A stretch of 64,000 bases of DNA from Nesterenkonia natronophila (GTDB lineage Bacteria > Actinomycetota > Actinomycetes > Actinomycetales > Micrococcaceae): NCBI RefSeq assembly GCF_003595215.1, contig NZ_QYZP01000001.1, forward strand, positions 744,001 to 808,000. The letters are read 5' to 3'. Shown here one piece after another: positions 62,783-64,000 of the stretch. The position numbers and the translations under genes were made by a program. The number at the start of each line of letters is the position of its first letter. The first letter of the stretch is position 1. The notes beneath the pieces are model-generated. The model was not told where the DNA came from and did no database searches. It was given only the letters and a program-made list of their open reading frames with translations.

Positions 62783-64000
62783 AGAAGGTTCTCATCGCCA
62801 ACCGCGGAGAGATCGCGGTGCGAATCATCCGCAGCGCCCGTACCGCCGGCTACGCCACAGTGGCTGTCTACGCCGACCAGGACCTCGACTCCCTCCACGT
62901 GGAGCTCGCCGATGAGGCCGTGGCGCTCCCAGGATCGGCTGCCTCCGAGACCTATCTGAACAGTGAAGCGCTGCTCCAGGCCGCTAAGAAGACCGGCGCC
63001 GACGCTGTCCACCCCGGCTACGGTTTTCTCTCCGAGCATGCCGGTTTCGCCCAGGAGGTCAGAGACGCGGGGCTGACTTGGATCGGTCCCGACCCGGAGA
63101 CAATCCGGAAGCTGGGCAACAAGGTCACCGCACGCGAGCTGGCTGTCGCCGCTGGCGCCCCCCTGGTCCCCGGCACTGAAGGACCGGTGGCGGGCGGTGA
63201 TGAGGTCCGCGCCTTCGTGGAAGAGCACGGGCTGCCGGTCGCCGTCAAGGCCGCCCACGGCGGCGGAGGCCGCGGCATGCGCGTGATTCGCCAGCTGGAG
63301 GAGGTGGATTCAGGCTACGCAGCCGCAGTGAGAGAAGCCGAGGCAGCCTTCGGGGCTGGGGAGTGCTACGTGGAACGATTCCTCGATAAGCCCCGGCACA
63401 TCGAGGCGCAGGTGCTGGCCGACACCCATGGCAACGTGGTGGTGGTCGGCACCCGGGACTGTTCACTGCAGCGCCGCAACCAGAAGCTGGTGGAGGAGGC
63501 TCCCGCACCGTTCCTGACTGACGAGCAGCGTCGTACCGTCCACGAGTCTGCGCGGGCCATTGCTGTGCAGTCCGGTTACACGGGGGCCGGGACCGTAGAG
63601 TACCTGCTGAGTCCTGACGGGCTGCTGACCTTCCTCGAGGTCAACACCCGGTTGCAGGTGGAGCATCCAGTCACCGAGGAGACGACTGGGGTGGATCTGG
63701 TCGCTGAGCAGCTGCGCATCGCTGAGGGTCAGCCTCTGAGCATCACCAGCGACCCCGAACCCACCGGCCACGCCATCGAGTTCCGTATCAATGCCGAAGA
63801 CCCAGCGCTGGGCTTTCTGCCCACGCCGGGGCCGGTCGAAACCTTTTCACCACCGACCGGCCCCGGCGTCCGCGTGGACACCGGAGTGCGCAGCGGTGAT
63901 GAGGTCTCCGGAGCATTCGACTCCATGTTTGCCAAAGTCATCGTTACCGCGCCAGACCGCTCCTCCGCCTTGGCTCGGGCGGAGCTGGCTCTTGCGGAGA
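62779..64000 (+). CDS. accC: biotin carboxylase (acetyl/propionyl-CoA carboxylase alpha type), 3' end outside window
   Basis: ATP-dependent carboxylation of biotin. It begins GTG 62779 ([19 protein letters not shown]) and runs open to the window end, about 407 codons. Visible: [14 protein letters not shown], the ATP-grasp Gly loop [30 protein letters not shown], and [17 protein letters not shown]. The C-terminus and any fused biotin carrier domain are cut off. Position after pxpBC recalls similar actinobacterial operons where a biotin carboxylase accompanies 5-oxoprolinase genes; whether it works with PxpABC or a CoA carboxylase is unclear. Confidence 0.93.
   Translation, partial: MKKVLIANRGEIAVRIIRSARTAGYATVAVYADQDLDSLHVELADEAVALPGSAASETYLNSEALLQAAKKTGADAVHPGYGFLSEHAGFAQEVRDAGLTWIGPDPETIRKLGNKVTARELAVAAGAPLVPGTEGPVAGGDEVRAFVEEHGLPVAVKAAHGGGGRGMRVIRQLEEVDSGYAAAVREAEAAFGAGECYVERFLDKPRHIEAQVLADTHGNVVVVGTRDCSLQRRNQKLVEEAPAPFLTDEQRRTVHESARAIAVQSGYTGAGTVEYLLSPDGLLTFLEVNTRLQVEHPVTEETTGVDLVAEQLRIAEGQPLSITSDPEPTGHAIEFRINAEDPALGFLPTPGPVETFSPPTGPGVRVDTGVRSGDEVSGAFDSMFAKVIVTAPDRSSALARAELALAE

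Overview
This is high-GC actinobacterial chromosome, most likely Micrococcales near Nesterenkonia or Arthrobacter. The evidence is a TetR/DUF3107/DEAD-box helicase block, the guaB-guaB3 pair, a RamB-type regulator near isocitrate lyase, a short SRP RNA, and CIRCE-controlled groESL. Two osmoprotectant ABC systems and very acidic linkers on secreted binding proteins suggest a salt-adapted organism. The genus is inference.

Layout. 1-8.3 kb is a lysine/C5-acid catabolic block: lysine 2-monooxygenase (davB, cut by the left edge), 5-aminovaleramidase (davA), an Lrp regulator, a TAXI-type TRAP transporter and L-2-hydroxyglutarate oxidase (lhgO). 8.3-17.2 kb holds housekeeping genes and a four-gene osmoprotectant ABC operon. 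17,162-27,823 is an integrated element with a 22-bp direct repeat at its ends. It encodes integrase, repressor, a replication protein with iteron-like repeats inside its gene, HNH nuclease, large terminase, portal, MuF, scaffold, capsid and two connectors. It has no tail, tape-measure or lysis gene, so it looks like a capsid-forming phage satellite rather than a prophage; this is the main candidate for an undescribed system.

27.8-34.4 kb is host backbone: a phosphatase, a CPBP protease, groEL/groES with two CIRCE operators, guaB and guaB3. 34.5-46 kb is an amine-catabolic region. A seven-gene operon (P450, 3Fe-4S ferredoxin, reductase, glutamine synthetase-like ligase, a binding-protein-like protein without a signal peptide, two C26 amidotransferases) is divergent from an EutH-family transporter. 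At its far end lie an aldehyde dehydrogenase, a GntR regulator and a soluble Cache protein. The gene set resembles the mycobacterial pip/mor loci for cyclic secondary amines combined with gamma-glutamylation. Such a pathway would give GABA or 5-aminovalerate, the latter also being the davBA product.

46.9-50.0 kb is a decayed 3.1-kb island in a tRNA-Ser(GGA) gene, with a broken integrase, a PASTA membrane protein, an ImmA-like protease and a PIN-like fragment. 50.1-64 kb carries a phosphatase, SRP RNA, a nuclease, isocitrate lyase followed by a severely shortened malate synthase relative, a second betaine ABC operon, a RamB-like regulator, a haloacid dehalogenase, and a 5-oxoprolinase operon (pxpA, fused pxpBC) running into a biotin carboxylase cut by the right edge.
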